The translations under genes and the position numbers were made by a program. Below, in pieces: positions 1-10,887 of a stretch of DNA of 64,000 bases (position 1 is its first letter; the number at the start of each line of letters is the position of its first letter). The stretch spans positions 44,281,828 to 44,345,827 of the forward strand of contig OY997651.1 in assembly GCA_963921795.1 (NCBI GenBank), given 5' to 3'. A model generated the notes under the pieces. It saw only the letters and a list, made by a program, of their open reading frames with translations. It made no database searches and had not been told where the DNA came from. This DNA comes from Nannobrachium achirus. Lineage: Eukaryota > Chordata > Actinopteri > Myctophiformes > Myctophidae.

Positions 1-115
1 CAAAGCCCATGGACATATCCATATATGCCATATATGGTGTCATCAATATTAACCCCATATCTGGGAATGCCCATATTGTAGTCATTGTATTTCCATATGA
101 CCTAATCAAACACTG
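1..115. repeat. CATATATGG-rich interspersed repeat
   Basis: The stretch carries several short palindromic CCATATATGG/CATATGG motifs. The same vocabulary (CCATATATGGGC, GATGACATCAGGGATC) recurs at about 20155-20500, 35200-35250 and 46604-46960. It is probably an interspersed repeat fragment cut by the window edge. I cannot assign a class, and no coding potential is seen. Confidence 0.45.
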
Positions 116-119
116 AGAT

Positions 120-704
120 CCATACATAAAGACAATAGGGTATTTTACTAGTTTGGTACTTAAAATAAGTACTCAGAGCTACTCATTTTCTTAAAAGTGA
201 CACTGTGGATTCAACCTTTGTCTCAGAGGGTAATTTTTACTTGATGTAAATGTGAAATATTATAATTTAAGATCTAATATCATGGTAAGAAAAAAAAGAA
301 ATATTTTCTTAAAACAAAAATCATCATCTTGTACAATTTTATCTTCTTTAGAATATAATTTTTAAAACTAGACCAATAAGAATTTATGGCTAGATATACG
401 ATTGCAAATCTTGCTTAGTTCATTCATTTTTGCAGTAGACTAGCGTAGCAATCCTTTGCAGAGGTACGTTGCGACTTGCGAGGTTATCTATTTAATAGGC
501 TTTATTATCATCATCTTTACGTGTCAACTCTATAATGGACAGGCGAAGGGTAGCCTACTCGCCCTTGCTTTAATGGAAAGGGAGATGCTAAAAAGAGAAG
601 AGTTTGGGTGCATGAGACTCTTCAAAACAAAACATCTCACAGTCCCTTCCTGATTCTCGGAATGTTACGCCTTCGACTCACTCGATTGGACAGAATTTTT
701 TTCT
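120..704. other. AT-rich unassigned stretch
   Basis: I see no repeat ends, no exon-like block with splice sites and no credible protein. The 65-codon frame near 456-653 has no recognisable domain and is expected by chance. Confidence 0.4.
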
Positions 705-760
705 CCAATAGCAGATCTACAAGCTCACAATGCGTCGCGATGTAGATCGGCTATTTTCAA
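705..760. repeat. HP module (palindromic hairpin), degenerate copy
   Basis: This is the first copy of the palindrome found throughout the window. The left arm is AATAGCAGATCTACAAGCTC, followed by a short core and the right arm TGTAGATCGGCTATTTTCA. The right arm is shortened relative to better copies such as 59583-59658. I cannot define the host repeat around it. Confidence 0.7.
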
Positions 761-825
761 ATGGACAAAATATATAGGGCTGAAGAGATTAATTTGTTTT
801 ATAATAATATTCTAAATATCCAAAT

Positions 826-925
826 GTAACTAGTAACTTAAGTTGTCCAATATTGTAGTGGAGTAAAAGTACAATATTTGCCTCTGAGATGTAGTGGAGT
901 AGAAGTAAAAGTCAGTAAGAGCCGC
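826..925 (-). mobile_element. fragment of CAGTGGTG-type hAT element
   Basis: GTAGTGGAGTAAAAGTACAATATTTG and nearby words are the reverse complement of the interior of the elements at 15879 and 28827 (GTACTTTTACTCCACTAC). Neither end is present, so this is a fragment. A three-fold near repeat of GAGCTGATGTGTGAG follows at about 979-1028. Confidence 0.6.
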
Positions 926-1554
926 TGATCGGACCGTCCGTGTCCGGACGGCCCAAGCGGACATGGACAACCTGAGCGGGAGCTGATGTGTGAGCAGGAG
1001 CTGATGTGTGAGAGCTGATGTGTGAGACGGTTCCTGCAAGCTCACTTCAGTGAGTCATTCATGATGAAGTTACACACAGATGCACACAAAAGATTCTCTT
1101 CATGAAAGTGTTCTATATCTATCGTGACTAGGGCTGGAATTTCACGGCCACGGCCCTCGTTGCCCCTCTCTGTGGGGCGGTGTGCCCCTCGAAAAAATGA
1201 CATGCCCTATGGCCACAGTGGGCTTGATGCTCCCCCCCCCTGCCTGCACTTCCCCAGCTGATTTTACCATTTCTCCTCAGCGCTATCTTCCTGTCATTAT
1301 ACTGTAGAATTGTTATTGGAAAACATCAAGTGAAACGCTGTACATATATTATCCACAACGGCAGTTGCAAGGAGTTGCATTGCTGTGGCCCGGCCTTGAA
1401 ACTGTTTTGTTTGCAAGGAGTTGCGAATAGTTGCCTTAATTGGTGCAGTCTGGCCTAGAATCCTTATTTTGATTAAGAAATAGTATATTTTAAAGAGTGA
1501 AAAATCTACTAAAGTCATTATTAGTGAATAAGTTTAGAAAATACAATACAATCT

Positions 1555-1760
1555 TGGGGCGCCTGGTGGCCTAGTGGACCAGGCGCATACCATATAGGCT
1601 TTGCCATTTCGGCATCAATGCCTGTCGGCGTCGCCGGTTCGATTCCCGATCCGGGCGACCTTTGCCGCATGTCACTCCCTGTCTCTCCCCCATTTCCTGT
1701 CAGTCTACTGTCCTATCCAATAAAGGCAAAAAGCCCAAAAACAAATCTAAAAAAGAAAAA
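1555..1760 (+). mobile_element. tRNA-derived SINE with 18-bp target duplication
   Basis: The head contains TGGCCTAGTGG (A-box region) and GGTTCGATTCC (B box), the internal RNA polymerase III promoter of a tRNA. The body runs to CATTTCCTGTCAGTCTACTG and an AATAAAGGC tail with A-rich end. It is flanked by a perfect 18-bp direct repeat at 1537-1554 and 1761-1778 (GAAAATACAATACAATCT). This indicates LINE-mediated retrotransposition and a fairly young copy. Related copies lie at 11166, 16857, 17632, 28500, 37898(-), 58238 and 60063(-). Confidence 0.9.
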
Positions 1761-1779
1761 GAAAATACAATACAATCTC

Positions 1780-2151
1780 TAATATGTGAATGCTCATTTG
1801 ATTCACATGACCACTATATACTTAAGTCACTATAGTCCAGGGCTGAATGTGACAGATATCGAGACCAACATGATTTTGTACAAAATAATATTGGTAATTT
1901 GCCAATCTATTATTTTGTGAAATACATGGGTTATATTTCACTGATGGTTAAATCATTATTTCCCTGGACTTAAAATCCATGTTTTATGTGATGGCCTGCC
2001 CTGGCATTTGACCTTTGTGCCCTCCAAAAACAATGTCAACACCAAAGGCCAAGTGGCCTCACCCCTAAAATGACAACATGCCAGGCCTGATCATGACAGA
2101 CGATGTGAAAGATGACATGCACTGTGACATGTGCTCTTATCGTCTACTCAT

Positions 2152-2152
<1 letters not shown>
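1780..2152. other. unassigned stretch
   Basis: The stretch contains CCAGGGCTGAATG and CCCTGGACTT words reminiscent of hAT ends, but I could not pair two ends or find a target duplication. No coding signal is seen. Confidence 0.3.

Positions 2153-2225
<73 letters not shown>
2153..2225. repeat. (AC)n microsatellite
   Basis: A pure dinucleotide run of about 36 units. A CAGTGGTG-type hAT interior fragment follows in reverse at about 2255-2330 (GAGGTAAAAGTACAATATTTGG). Confidence 0.95.
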
Positions 2226-2229
<4 letters not shown>

Positions 2230-2639
2230 AGGGTGTCCCATTTCACACACCTAGTAACTAACTAAAGTTTTCAAATAAACGTAGTGAGGTAAAAGTACAA
2301 TATTTGGATCTGAAATATACTGGAGCAGATCAAGGTCTATTATTTATTCTGAATCTGAGCCATGGGCCACCAATTGATCAGAGTTAGCCTCTCAGACCCA
2401 AAACGTAGAGGTTTAATCGGTTGGATAAGAGTTTGTCCACAATTCCATGCTGTATTGATGTTGGTACCAAAGGAGAGATAACAGGCAAACATTGACCAAA
2501 TTAACAATTGTTCTACATTGGCTAATTGTGTACACTTCGTGTAAATTGAGTACGGGTGTTTAACAATAATTTTGTTACTCGCTCAAGAGTTAAAGATCTA
2601 TAAGGGTCCATTAGGTTACCAACTCTCCATCATTTAGCT

Positions 2640-2935
2640 GGGGACCACCTGGAAACCCCCGGAGAACCACTGCTTTGCACCACTTCTGGACAGCATGGAA
2701 ATATGAAGGGTTCATCTGCTGTGATGTTCACAGAGGCTGTAGCTTGTGAAGATTAGCGGCGTCCGCTTTCATTAGCCTCAGTGTAATTGCGGCGATGGCT
2801 GTAAGCCCATTCAAAGCTCTAATGCCGGGAATCAAAGAGGGAAACACCTCGACCCGGACCACCGGCACTCAGGTCTGATTTTCCAGGTTTCTCGGAAGAT
2901 TTAATAGGCCTGTCTGCATCACAGCGTGCACTGTT
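2640..2935. promoter_or_regulatory. repeat-free, conserved-noncoding-like block
   Basis: This is a complex, non-repetitive block with balanced composition, CpG dinucleotides and words such as GATTAGCGGCGTCCGC and CATTAGCC, but no long reading frame. Its texture differs from the surrounding transposons, so it is a candidate conserved noncoding element. This is inference only; alignment to other teleosts would decide it. Confidence 0.25.
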
Positions 2936-3004
2936 CCTTCTCATTCTATCCCCCTGTCACAATATACTGTATACAGTACTGCATTACCTATAGGCCTATG
3001 GAGA

Positions 3005-3642
3005 TAGTGTTGATTTTGACTGCACATTTTTTATTTAGTTTTAGTCATATTTTAGTCGACTAAATATAAGATTTTAGTCGACTAAATCTACAGTTGATTT
3101 TGTAAAAAAAAAAAGCCTCGATGGAGTCGTAATGGCTGATTTTACACTGAAAATACCCGATTAAAGCCCTTTGCACACAGGCGCGTTTAACCGCACAGAT
3201 AAAACGGACAATATAATTTTTTGAAAAGAAAACAATGATTCTCTATGACCTCATGCACACCGGCTCCGAATTAGCGTGCGACGAGTGGCTGCCGCCGTGC
3301 GTTTTTTTCTCGATCGAACCCAGTTCGATTCGTGCGTCTTGTCGCATGCGGTAAAAAACTCATCACTCCTTTTATGACTCCTTTTTGGATCCGCAGCGCC
3401 GATTCCGCACAGCCTTGCACACCAAATCCAATACGTTTTATTCATGCCGCAAACGAAAAAAACGCAACTGTCCTGTGTGCAAAGGGCTTTACACGCTCGC
3501 TGCGATGCGTCCCTCCCTAACATTTTACTTTAGATTTTATTTGTTGATGAAATTGTCAATATATTTACTTATACTGTAGTTTTCATCATCATAGCTTAGT
3601 TTTTGTTTTTCGTCATAGTTTTAGTGGACGAAATCAACACTA
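3005..3642. mobile_element. non-autonomous DNA element with TAGTGTTGATTT ends, interrupted
   Basis: The left end reads TAGTGTTGATTTTG and the right end CGAAATCAACACTA, an inverted repeat. Subterminal TTTTAGTCGACTAAA palindromes match a common teleost DNA-transposon vocabulary. A second element (3165-3488) is nested inside. No transposase is visible. No clear target duplication was found. Confidence 0.65.
3165..3488. mobile_element. TTAA-type MITE with AGCCCTTTGCACACAGG ends
   Basis: The inverted ends AGCCCTTTGCACACAGG and CCTGTGTGCAAAGGGCT match over 17 bases. The left flank is TTAA and the right flank TTAC. A diverged copy at 15229-15534 has TTAA on both sides and shares most of the interior (CAGTTCGATTCGTGCGTCTT). 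TTAA duplication is typical of piggyBac and Kolobok elements. No coding sequence is present. Confidence 0.7.
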
Positions 3643-3939
3643 CATAACATTACATACTGCATTCACTATAGGCATACTGAGGGTCCTGTTTGGAGACTGC
3701 TGCTGCAGTTTAGTTTTTAGTTTGTAGAGAAACAAGACACATATTTCGCCCGAAATGCCCCAACATCCAGGTTTTCTACAGAGAGGTGTTGTTGAGTTCG
3801 GCGACACAAAGTGCCCGTGTGAAGGAATGTGCTGAGTACTTACACCTTCACTAGACTGCCGCATCGCACACCGCTAAGCCTGTGTCTCCTGAGAGAGAGT
3901 GAGTGAGTGGGAGAACGAGTGTGTGCGTGCGTGCGCGCA

Positions 3940-3972
<33 letters not shown>

Positions 3973-4316
3973 GAGGTTCAAGGAGAACATTGTGAAGAAT
4001 GTCAGAGAGGTGAACCCAACATCCCAGAGTGTTGTTTAGTTTTGTGTATGTGCGTGCGTGTGTTTGTCTGTGTCTTTGTCTCTGTGTATGTGTGTGCGCA
4101 AAACGCATTATGTTCCTGCAAACCCAAGTCTGATAGACAGTCACAGAGAATGCGAGGGGGCATAACATGCAGTGACTAAGGCAGACAATGAAAACAAACG
4201 AGAAAATCGTTTTTTTGTTTTTTTTGGTTCGTTTTGTCTTGTTTGTTTGCTAGAATAACAACACCCTCCTGCAGCAGTGCTCACCCTTCCTTCCCCCTGC
4301 AGCGCTAACCTCACAG
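3640..4316. other. simple-repeat-rich unassigned stretch
   Basis: Imperfect GA/GT/GTGC runs occupy about 3887-3975, and poly-T lies near 4210. Frames seen here read these runs and are not credible proteins. Confidence 0.4.
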
Positions 4317-4868
4317 CAGGGGCGTCACAAGGGGGGGAAAGTGGGACTGAGTTACTAGGGCCCTAGGTGGAGGGGGGCCTTAATTATTATATACTTTAGC
4401 TATTGAAAAATAGCAGATATACAAGCTCACAGCGCGGCACCGTGTGCCGCGCTGCGAGCTTGTTGATCAGCTATTTTTGAAAAGTCATGAAAATGTGTGC
4501 AAACTTTGAATAGGCTATATGTCTTTTTTTAGGCGAACATTTGTAACTCAAATTTCGCTTTTGGGGGATCCATGGAACTTAATATTTTGCGACGGGGCTC
4601 CGTGGCCAAATACATATCATTTTGGGGGTCCTTCCAATGAAAAGGTTTGAGCGCCACTTTTTTTTTTTGGAAAATGGTAGATCTACAAGCTCGTCAGCGC
4701 TGTGAGCTTCTATACCTGCTATTTTTCAGCAGTTGAAGCACAAAATAATGCGTAATAATGCGTTCCCAGTCTAAATGGGTTAAACCCCTCCCCCTATGAA
4801 GAACATTCATTGGGGGCTCCGCAGTGAATCCTCGTAACCAGGGCCCAGAATTTGGTGTGACACACCTG
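4317..4868. mobile_element. hAT-like element with CAGGGGCGTCAC end, carrying two HP modules
   Basis: The left end is CAGGGGCGTCACAAGGGG; the right end GGTGTGACACACCTG is its imperfect inverse. CTCACAG flanks both sides (7 bp; the eighth base differs), close to the 8 bp expected for hAT. HP modules lie at 4405-4483 and 4667-4734. A CAGTCTAAATGGGTTAA motif at about 4770-4786 is the end of the TTAA-flanked HP element described at 54165, suggesting that element sits inside this one. An inverted relative lies at 32791-33372. Confidence 0.75.
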
Positions 4869-4959
4869 CTCACAGGCGGAGCACCGGGTTCATTTCAAAT
4901 TTTGCATCCCACAGATCTTTCCTCTTTGCCTTGCACGTGACGTGACATCCTCGAGAGTT

Positions 4960-5075
4960 TTAGCACGGCGGCGGCGCCCCAGGCTCAGGTTCATTAGACC
5001 TCTCTGCAGGCTCATTGCTGCTCTATTAGACTGATTTGACTCCATAAAGGGGCTGAGAGAACGTGACAAAGAGAG
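4960..5075. promoter_or_regulatory. conserved-noncoding-like block
   Basis: A short, non-repetitive, GC-rich block (GGCGGCGGCGCCCCAGGC followed by TTCATTAGACC and CTATTAGACTG). It is a weak candidate regulatory or conserved element; no conservation data are available here. Confidence 0.18.
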
Positions 5076-5138
5076 GGAGAGAGAGATGGAGCGAGAGTGT
5101 TAATTTGACGGAAATGGAAACAGAGTGAGAGACATTAA

Positions 5139-5659
5139 CCCTCTAAGGCCCACGGTTGTAATATTACAACGTTTGTATTTTATCCAAAAAAAGGTTTAAA
5201 TCATTTTATTTTAGCTCCCCCTACCACCTAAACACCACCATTGGATTCTATTGTTTAGTATTACAATGCCATTGGCCACAATATTTGCATATAAATACCC
5301 CCCACAGGGGCTGACATTCACACCCGCCACACCCGCTGAAATTCCAGAGTTTTGACGAACAACATCTCACTTTTTCATGGAAGCTATACCTCACAAAAAC
5401 ATAAGTAAAATGCCTGTACTATTTTTTTTGGTGATCATTAGAATGTCTAGAACATGTACATATGTTATTATTGTGAAAAATATCCCCCATATGTAAATTA
5501 GAGCATGATTTATGATTTTTGATTTATGGCTATAAAATCTTACAAAAACATTTTTTTGAAAAAAACATTACATTTTCCTCTTAATAGGACTCCTACAACA
5601 CCATCTGATTTTTTTTCAATTTTTTATTTCAAGTATTTCATAATGCGGGCCTTAGAGGG
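5139..5659. mobile_element. TTAA-flanked MITE (piggyBac-like)
   Basis: TTAA precedes CCCTCTAAGGCCC, and GGGCCTTAGAGGG precedes TTAA, giving a perfect 13-base inverted repeat and a TTAA duplication (5135-5138, 5660-5663). piggyBac elements insert at TTAA and start with CC, so this fits a non-autonomous piggyBac-type element. The 521-bp interior is AT-rich and noncoding; a TTGTAATATTACAA palindrome lies near the left end. This copy has no HP module. Confidence 0.85.
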
Positions 5660-5871
5660 TTAACTGGCGCAGAGAGAAAGATTGCGAGGATCGAGGGAGA
5701 ATAATAAGGAGAGAAAGAGAGAGACAGAGCCGGTGTTAATTTGACAGAAGTGAATGCAGAGTGAGAGAGAGAAAGTCAGAGTGTGAATGAGCGAGTGCGT
5801 AGCGTTGTTCCAACGCGCATTACGCCGCATTACTCCGACGTTGCGTTCGTCCGACTCTCCCCATTACCATA

Positions 5872-6135
5872 GGGGCGGCAGTGGCTCAGGGGTATAGAGA
5901 AACTGTCATTAGAACACGAAGGGTTCTCGAAAGGTTCCCAGTTCGATCCCGGGCTCCCCCATAGTTAGTGTTGAAGAGTCCTTGAGCAAGACTCTGAACC
6001 CCTAGTGGCTCCCGGTGAGCAGGTTGGTGCCTTGCATGGTTTCCTCTGCCATCGGTGTGTGAATGGGTGAATGTAATGCACAATCTATGTAAAGTGCCTT
6101 GGATAAAGGTGCTATATAAATGCACCATTTACCAT
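5872..6135 (+). mobile_element. tRNA-derived SINE, second family (GGGGCGGCAGTGGCTCAG head)
   Basis: The head GGGGCGGCAGTGGCTCAG is followed by a B-box-like GTTCGATCCCGGG and a body ending TATATAAATGCACCATTTACC. The reverse-strand relative at 31371-31630 shares head, body and tail. The family differs from the SINE at 1555. Coding-looking frames inside are incidental. Confidence 0.85.
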
Positions 6136-6328
6136 TTGCCAACCCTAACTGCACTAGTAGCCACGTAGTCAGAGTAATGAGACATCAGACTTTGTATTCC
6201 TCCCAGAAACATCAAGGCTGAGAGAACGAGGCAGGGCTGAACGAACATGAGGAGAGAGAGAGAGAGCAAGAGGGAGATTAATGTGGTCTTATTACGGGAG
6301 CAGCAGGGGGCAATATAGCCTGAGAGTT

Positions 6329-6464
6329 ATGCTCGGTTGCGCGCAGGTGTCGCACGCTGAAAATAGCCGATCTACAAGCTCACAACGGGTGGCGCCGCGA
6401 CCCGTTGTGAGCTCGTAGATCGGCACTTTTCAGCCAGTCAACACCTGCGTGCAACTAAGCGTAT
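6329..6464. repeat. stand-alone HP hairpin with extended arms
   Basis: Outside the usual HP arms (6355-6436; core AACGGGT...ACCCGTT) a second inverted repeat continues outward: GGTTGCGCGCAGGTGT on the left and ACACCTGCGTGCAACT on the right. The whole 136-bp unit is one imperfect palindrome and is not inside a recognisable larger element. It may be the simplest form of the module. Confidence 0.7.
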
Positions 6465-6659
6465 AGTTGAGGCATTGCTGTGTCTAAATAAGCGCAGGGC
6501 CGGAGCGTGGCTCTACCATGGCCCTGCATCGCCTGGTGCCCTGGAGCTCCACAGCTGAGGAAAAAGGCCTTCATTAACGGCCCCGGCTTATTACCAACAG
6601 CTGGTCCCGGCCACTGCCCGAGGGCACCGAGGCTGGCACAGAGAGCCACACAACCGCAC

Positions 6660-6870
6660 AATACACGCGCACGCACACACTCGCTCACTCACACACTCAC
6701 GCATAATATGGACATGCACACACAAGCGTGCTTGCGCGGACATGACACACGTTCATATGGACAGTATGTGTATACGTACTGTATGTGTAACAAATATGTG
6801 CGCGTGTAAATGTGTGCATATTGTGTACTGTGCATACTTTCTTGTATGTGCACATGCACGCAAACGCAAA

Positions 6871-6918
<48 letters not shown>

Positions 6919-6925
6919 CAGTCGC
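6660..6925. repeat. AC/GT-rich tract with (ACGC)n microsatellite
   Basis: Mixed CACACAC/GTGTGT sequence culminates in about 11 CGCA units at 6875-6919. The several overlapping frames here on both strands (His/Arg/Thr or Cys/Val repeats) are translations of the repeat. Confidence 0.9.
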
Positions 6926-7028
6926 ACACGTGGCCGAAATATTCTCCCGCTGCCCAAGGTTCAGTACGAAAGACGAGCACAGTGCAGTGCCACTCCTGCA
7001 GGTTGTAATAATGATGAACAACCCAAAC

Positions 7029-7588
7029 CAGGGGCGTCAATTGGGTATGGCAGGGGTATGCAGCTGCCATACCCTGGGTCCAGGGGGGAAAATAAAAGCT
7101 ACTTTTAAATATAAATCCATGAATGTCTCTTTGTCTATCTGGCGCTGGTTATTATGTTGTTAAATTACAGTAAAATAACTACAAATTCAAATACATAATG
7201 GTCACTTTAACAAGGTATTATAATTATATTCTCCACACTTGTATTCTCCCCAGCTTGACAAAATGGTATATTACCAGCTTCCGCAGGTCAGCTGCACAGG
7301 TGCAATGCATTATTGTTAATTGTGGCACGTTTGCTAATATGTTAAGTTTAGCTGCACTTGAAAAACCATTCCAGGCTGCCATATCCAGCCCAAGAAACCG
7401 TAGAAACCTGAGTAAAAAACTGTCAAAAGTATTTTTTTTTTCAGACATTGTGAAAATAGCCGATCTACATGCTGGCGCTGTGAGCATGTAGATCGGCTAT
7501 TTTCACAATAGAACCGTGTTATCCAAAATGTAATGCCTATTTTTTTGCCCTATACTCTACAGTAGCTTTTGCTGAACTGACGCCACTG
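7029..7588. mobile_element. non-autonomous hAT element with 8-bp target duplication and HP module
   Basis: The left end CAGGGGCGTCAATTG is inverse to the right end GAACTGACGCCACTG (12 of 15 match). ACCCAAAC is duplicated exactly at 7021-7028 and 7589-7596. The 560-bp interior has no transposase; the frame at 7198-7491 recurs in the relative at 50284 and is not conserved as protein. An HP module of the TACATGC class lies at 7447-7509. Relatives lie at 16764-17132 and 50284-50571. Confidence 0.92.
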
Positions 7589-7596
7589 ACCCAAAC

Positions 7597-7975
7597 AGCA
7601 GCAGCACCACCACACATTTTGAGAAGTGTGGGCATATGTCCCTGTTTTGGTGCAGTACACTGAAAGTCTGAAGTCTGAATGTAACAGTGCAGTGTAAAAA
7701 AAACAAAAAAATAATAATATATATATATATATATATATACTGTATGTATAAATTACCTGAAACAATTATCTCCAAAATGTATTACAGTTTTTGCGAAAAA
7801 TGGGGTTTGTAGCGTTGTTCCAACGTGCAAACCAACGTGCAAACCTATCTTTGAGATTTTCAAGATTGGAATTTACGGTTTTATGTGGCTGTGGAACGCA
7901 TTATGGGTGAACGGACAGTTGTTGTTTTTGGCCTGTTTGACATGGGGATAGTCACGGCAGTGCTCATATACCCTA
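7597..7975. other. unassigned stretch with (AT)n
   Basis: It contains a short (AT)n run at about 7716-7739. No repeat ends or exons are recognised. Confidence 0.35.
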
Positions 7976-7978
7976 GCT

Positions 7979-8392
7979 ACCAGGCATGTGCACACACAGA
8001 TGTCAAAGGAGGCTTCAGCCCGTGCCCTTTTACCTGTCTGTAAAAGTGCAGTGCAGTGACTCTCCAGACCATGAATGCAGCACTGGCTATTGTGAAAGAA
8101 ATGTAAAATGACCTACTTTTCATTGTCATATACCCAAAGGCAGCATTCAGGAGAATTACCTTTTTTTTCTCAAACACTCCTGAACTTGAACGCAGCATTT
8201 TGCCTTGAAAGAATTTGTCCTCTGTTTTGTGCCCCGAAAATAGCTGATCTACAACCTCTCAACGTGTCGCGTTGTGATGCGTTGAGAGCCTAAAAGATCA
8301 GCTATTTTCAGATGTATTTTATTTCCAAAAGTTCCCTTTTAGGGAATTTCAGCCCCTGCCTCTCTAACATTCTCTGCATGTCCCTGTACCCT
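7979..8392. mobile_element. repeat with CAGGCATGTGCACAC end and HP module
   Basis: The interior (CTCTCCAGACCATGAATGCA, TTTCAGCCCCTGCCTCTCTAA) is shared with 51994-52870. The right end GCATGTCCCTG is a weak inverse of the left end, suggesting hAT type, but no clean duplication was found. An HP module with a diverged core sits at 8236-8311. Confidence 0.65.
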
Positions 8393-8414
8393 ACGACTGC
8401 AAAAGCTGCTAGAG

Positions 8415-8846
8415 CAGGGGTCTTCAACAGCGGGTCTGGGACCCCTAGGGGGTCCTCAGAGTTACTACAGGGGGTCCTCCAAATCTACCAATCCTTTTTA
8501 TATTAGCAACTTGAACCCTAGTGTCCATATTCTGAGAACTGTACTAGCCAAAAATAGCAGATCTACAATAGAAGCTCACAACGCCTCGCACTGTGAGGCG
8601 TTGTGAGCTTATAGATTGGCTATTTTCGGCAAAGGGGTTTGGGGACTAAGAACAGAGCGAAAGGTCAAGTTTATTAGGTAATTCAAGTGGTTAAATAATA
8701 TCTGAAAACACAAATTGACATGAATCCTGATGATCGTGCTGTCAAACAATGAAACTATATGGAATCTATGAAAAGGTTGTGGGGGTCCCTGCTTCATCTC
8801 TCTCTCAACTAAGGGGTCCTTGGCCTGAAAACGTTGAAGACCCCTG
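8415..8846. mobile_element. non-autonomous hAT element, perfect ends and duplication, HP module
   Basis: The ends CAGGGGTCTTCAAC and GTTGAAGACCCCTG are perfect 14-base inverses. TGCTAGAG is duplicated at 8407-8414 and 8847-8854 (8 bp, hAT hallmark). The 432-bp element has no transposase. The HP module is at 8550-8628. It is flanked inside the element by ACTTGAACCC (about 8510) and TTCAAGTGGTTAA (about 8683-8695), which look like ends of a separate nested unit. A 5'-truncated relative is at 61265-61699. Confidence 0.95.
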
Positions 8847-8854
8847 TGCTAGAG

Positions 8855-9367
8855 ATCATGAGACCCTCCCACTCTAGTGATCAAATGAAAATGCAGATTA
8901 AATGTCTCTTTTCTTAACGTGTTAAAACGGCCTCATTTACACCTGGTATTAATACGCGATCTGTAACCACACATGTTGCTCAGATAATCCGAGCGCTATA
9001 CCAAACACGGCGATTGCATCTGCCGCTTAAAAGCGTTCTCGTTATCCGCATTGTTCTTCCCATCTCTCGCACTGTGTGCTAAAGCAATGTTGCGAATGTT
9101 GAGGTGGCAACTCTGTCTATATACAGTCAGTGTGGTGAGATCTCTCGAGGGAGACAGATTGTTGGCGCTCACATAGTTTTCAGCCAAACTTCCGTTTAGC
9201 TTTCGCAGTCCAATTAGTCACAGCCCAATTCATTATTAAAGATACGGGTGAATGTCAAAGTATTTTTTTTCCCCGTAATGTAATTATATTTCAAGCTATT
9301 TTTGATTTAGTCTTGATTATGGAAAGCAAAAGCTAAAATCCAGTAGGCCTATCTAAAATATATATAT
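8855..9367. other. unassigned stretch
   Basis: AT-moderate sequence with no recognised repeat ends, no exon-like block and only chance reading frames. Confidence 0.35.
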
Positions 9368-9375
9368 GAATATAT

Positions 9376-10874
9376 GGTAGCACTTTACAATAATGACCTG
9401 TTATAAAGCATTTATAAACATTTATAACACATTAATAAGCAACTTGTAGATGAGTAATAATGAATGAACAAGCGGTTAATACATGTTTATTTAAACATTT
9501 ATAACTATATTTAATAATCATTTATAAATTGTTAGTAACTAGTGAACTATTCATGAATAAGCCATTTGTAAACAATTATAAATATATTTTAAATCATTTG
9601 TAACCAAAGTTATTTAGTATTTATAAGCTATTTAGAGATAAATAACTAATCATTTACAAGCTATTCATATACATTGGTAAATGTTTAGTAAAACATTTAT
9701 AACCCTTTTTATGCCTTTGTAAATGATTATTAAAACATTAATAACACAGTTATAAGTTATTTGTAGATAAGGAACTAATCATAGACAAGCTATTTATATA
9801 CTAATTCATTATTTACAACTGTCTATTTATGTGGCCTCCATTTTTGTTCATGTTTAACAAATGCTTTGTAAAGCATTCCTAAATTATCTATAAATCATTG
9901 CTAGATGTTATCAAGAGCCCTAATGTAAAGTGAAGACACTTCATAATCTACAACTGTCTGTTAACGTGGTCTTCACTTTACACTACCAATGATTTATAGA
10001 TATTTTAGGAATGTTTTACAAAGCATTTGTTAAACATGAACTGTCTGTTAACGTGGTCTTCACTTTACACTACCAATGATTTATAGATATTTTAGGAATG
10101 TTTTACAAAGCATTTGTTAAACATGAACAAAAATGGAGGCCACGTTATTAACAGACAGTTGTAGATTATGAAGTGTCTTCACTTTACATTAGGGCTCTTG
10201 ATATCATCTACCAATGATTTATAGATATTTTAGGAATGTTTTACAAAGCATTTGTTAAACATGAACAAAAATGGAGGCCACATTATTAACAGACAGTTGT
10301 AGATTATGAAGTGTCTTCACTTTACATTAGGGCTCTTGATAACATCTAGCAATGATTTATAGATAATTTAGGAATGCTTTACAAAGCATTTGTTAAACAT
10401 GAACAAAAATGGAGGCCACATAAATAGACAGTTGTAAATAATGAATTAGTATATAAATAGCTTGTCTATGATTAGTTTCTTATCTACAAATAACTTATAA
10501 CTGTGTTATTAATGTTTTAATAATCATTTACAAAGGCATAAAAAGGGTTATAAATGTTTTACTAAACATTTACCAATGTATATGAATAGCTTGTAAATGA
10601 TTAGTTATTTATCTCTAAATAGCTTATAAATACTAAATAACTTTGGTTACAAATGATTTAAAATATATTTATAATTGTTTATAAATGGCTTATTCATGAA
10701 TAGTTCACTAGTTACTAACAATTTATATATGATTATTAAATATAGTTATAAATGTTTAAATAAACATGTATTAACCGCTTGTTCATTCATTATTACTCAT
10801 CTACAAGTTGCTTATTAATGTGTTATAAATGTTTATAAATGCTTTATAACAGGTCATTATTGTAAAGTGCTACC
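9376..10874. mobile_element. 1.5-kb foldback element with 8-bp target duplication
   Basis: The left arm begins GGTAGCACTTTACAATAATG and the right arm ends with its reverse complement. Arms of roughly 600 bp stay complementary over most of their length. GAATATAT is duplicated at 9368-9375 and 10875-10882. The centre has expanded by direct repeats: an approximately 87-bp unit twice (about 9954-10127) and an approximately 137-bp unit twice (about 10070-10345), sharing CAATGATTTATAGAT. No protein is encoded. The superfamily is uncertain; 8 bp fits hAT. Confidence 0.9.
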
Positions 10875-10887
10875 GAATATATATATA

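Noticed and set aside
1130-1260. Possible hAT piece (AGGGCTGGAATTTCACGGCC)
   Set aside because: Only one end-like word is present; no inverse partner or duplication was found.
7198-7491. 97-codon frame whose peptide recurs near 50505
   Set aside because: The shared peptide follows from shared noncoding hAT sequence; there is no transposase motif, and the other copy is short and frame-broken.
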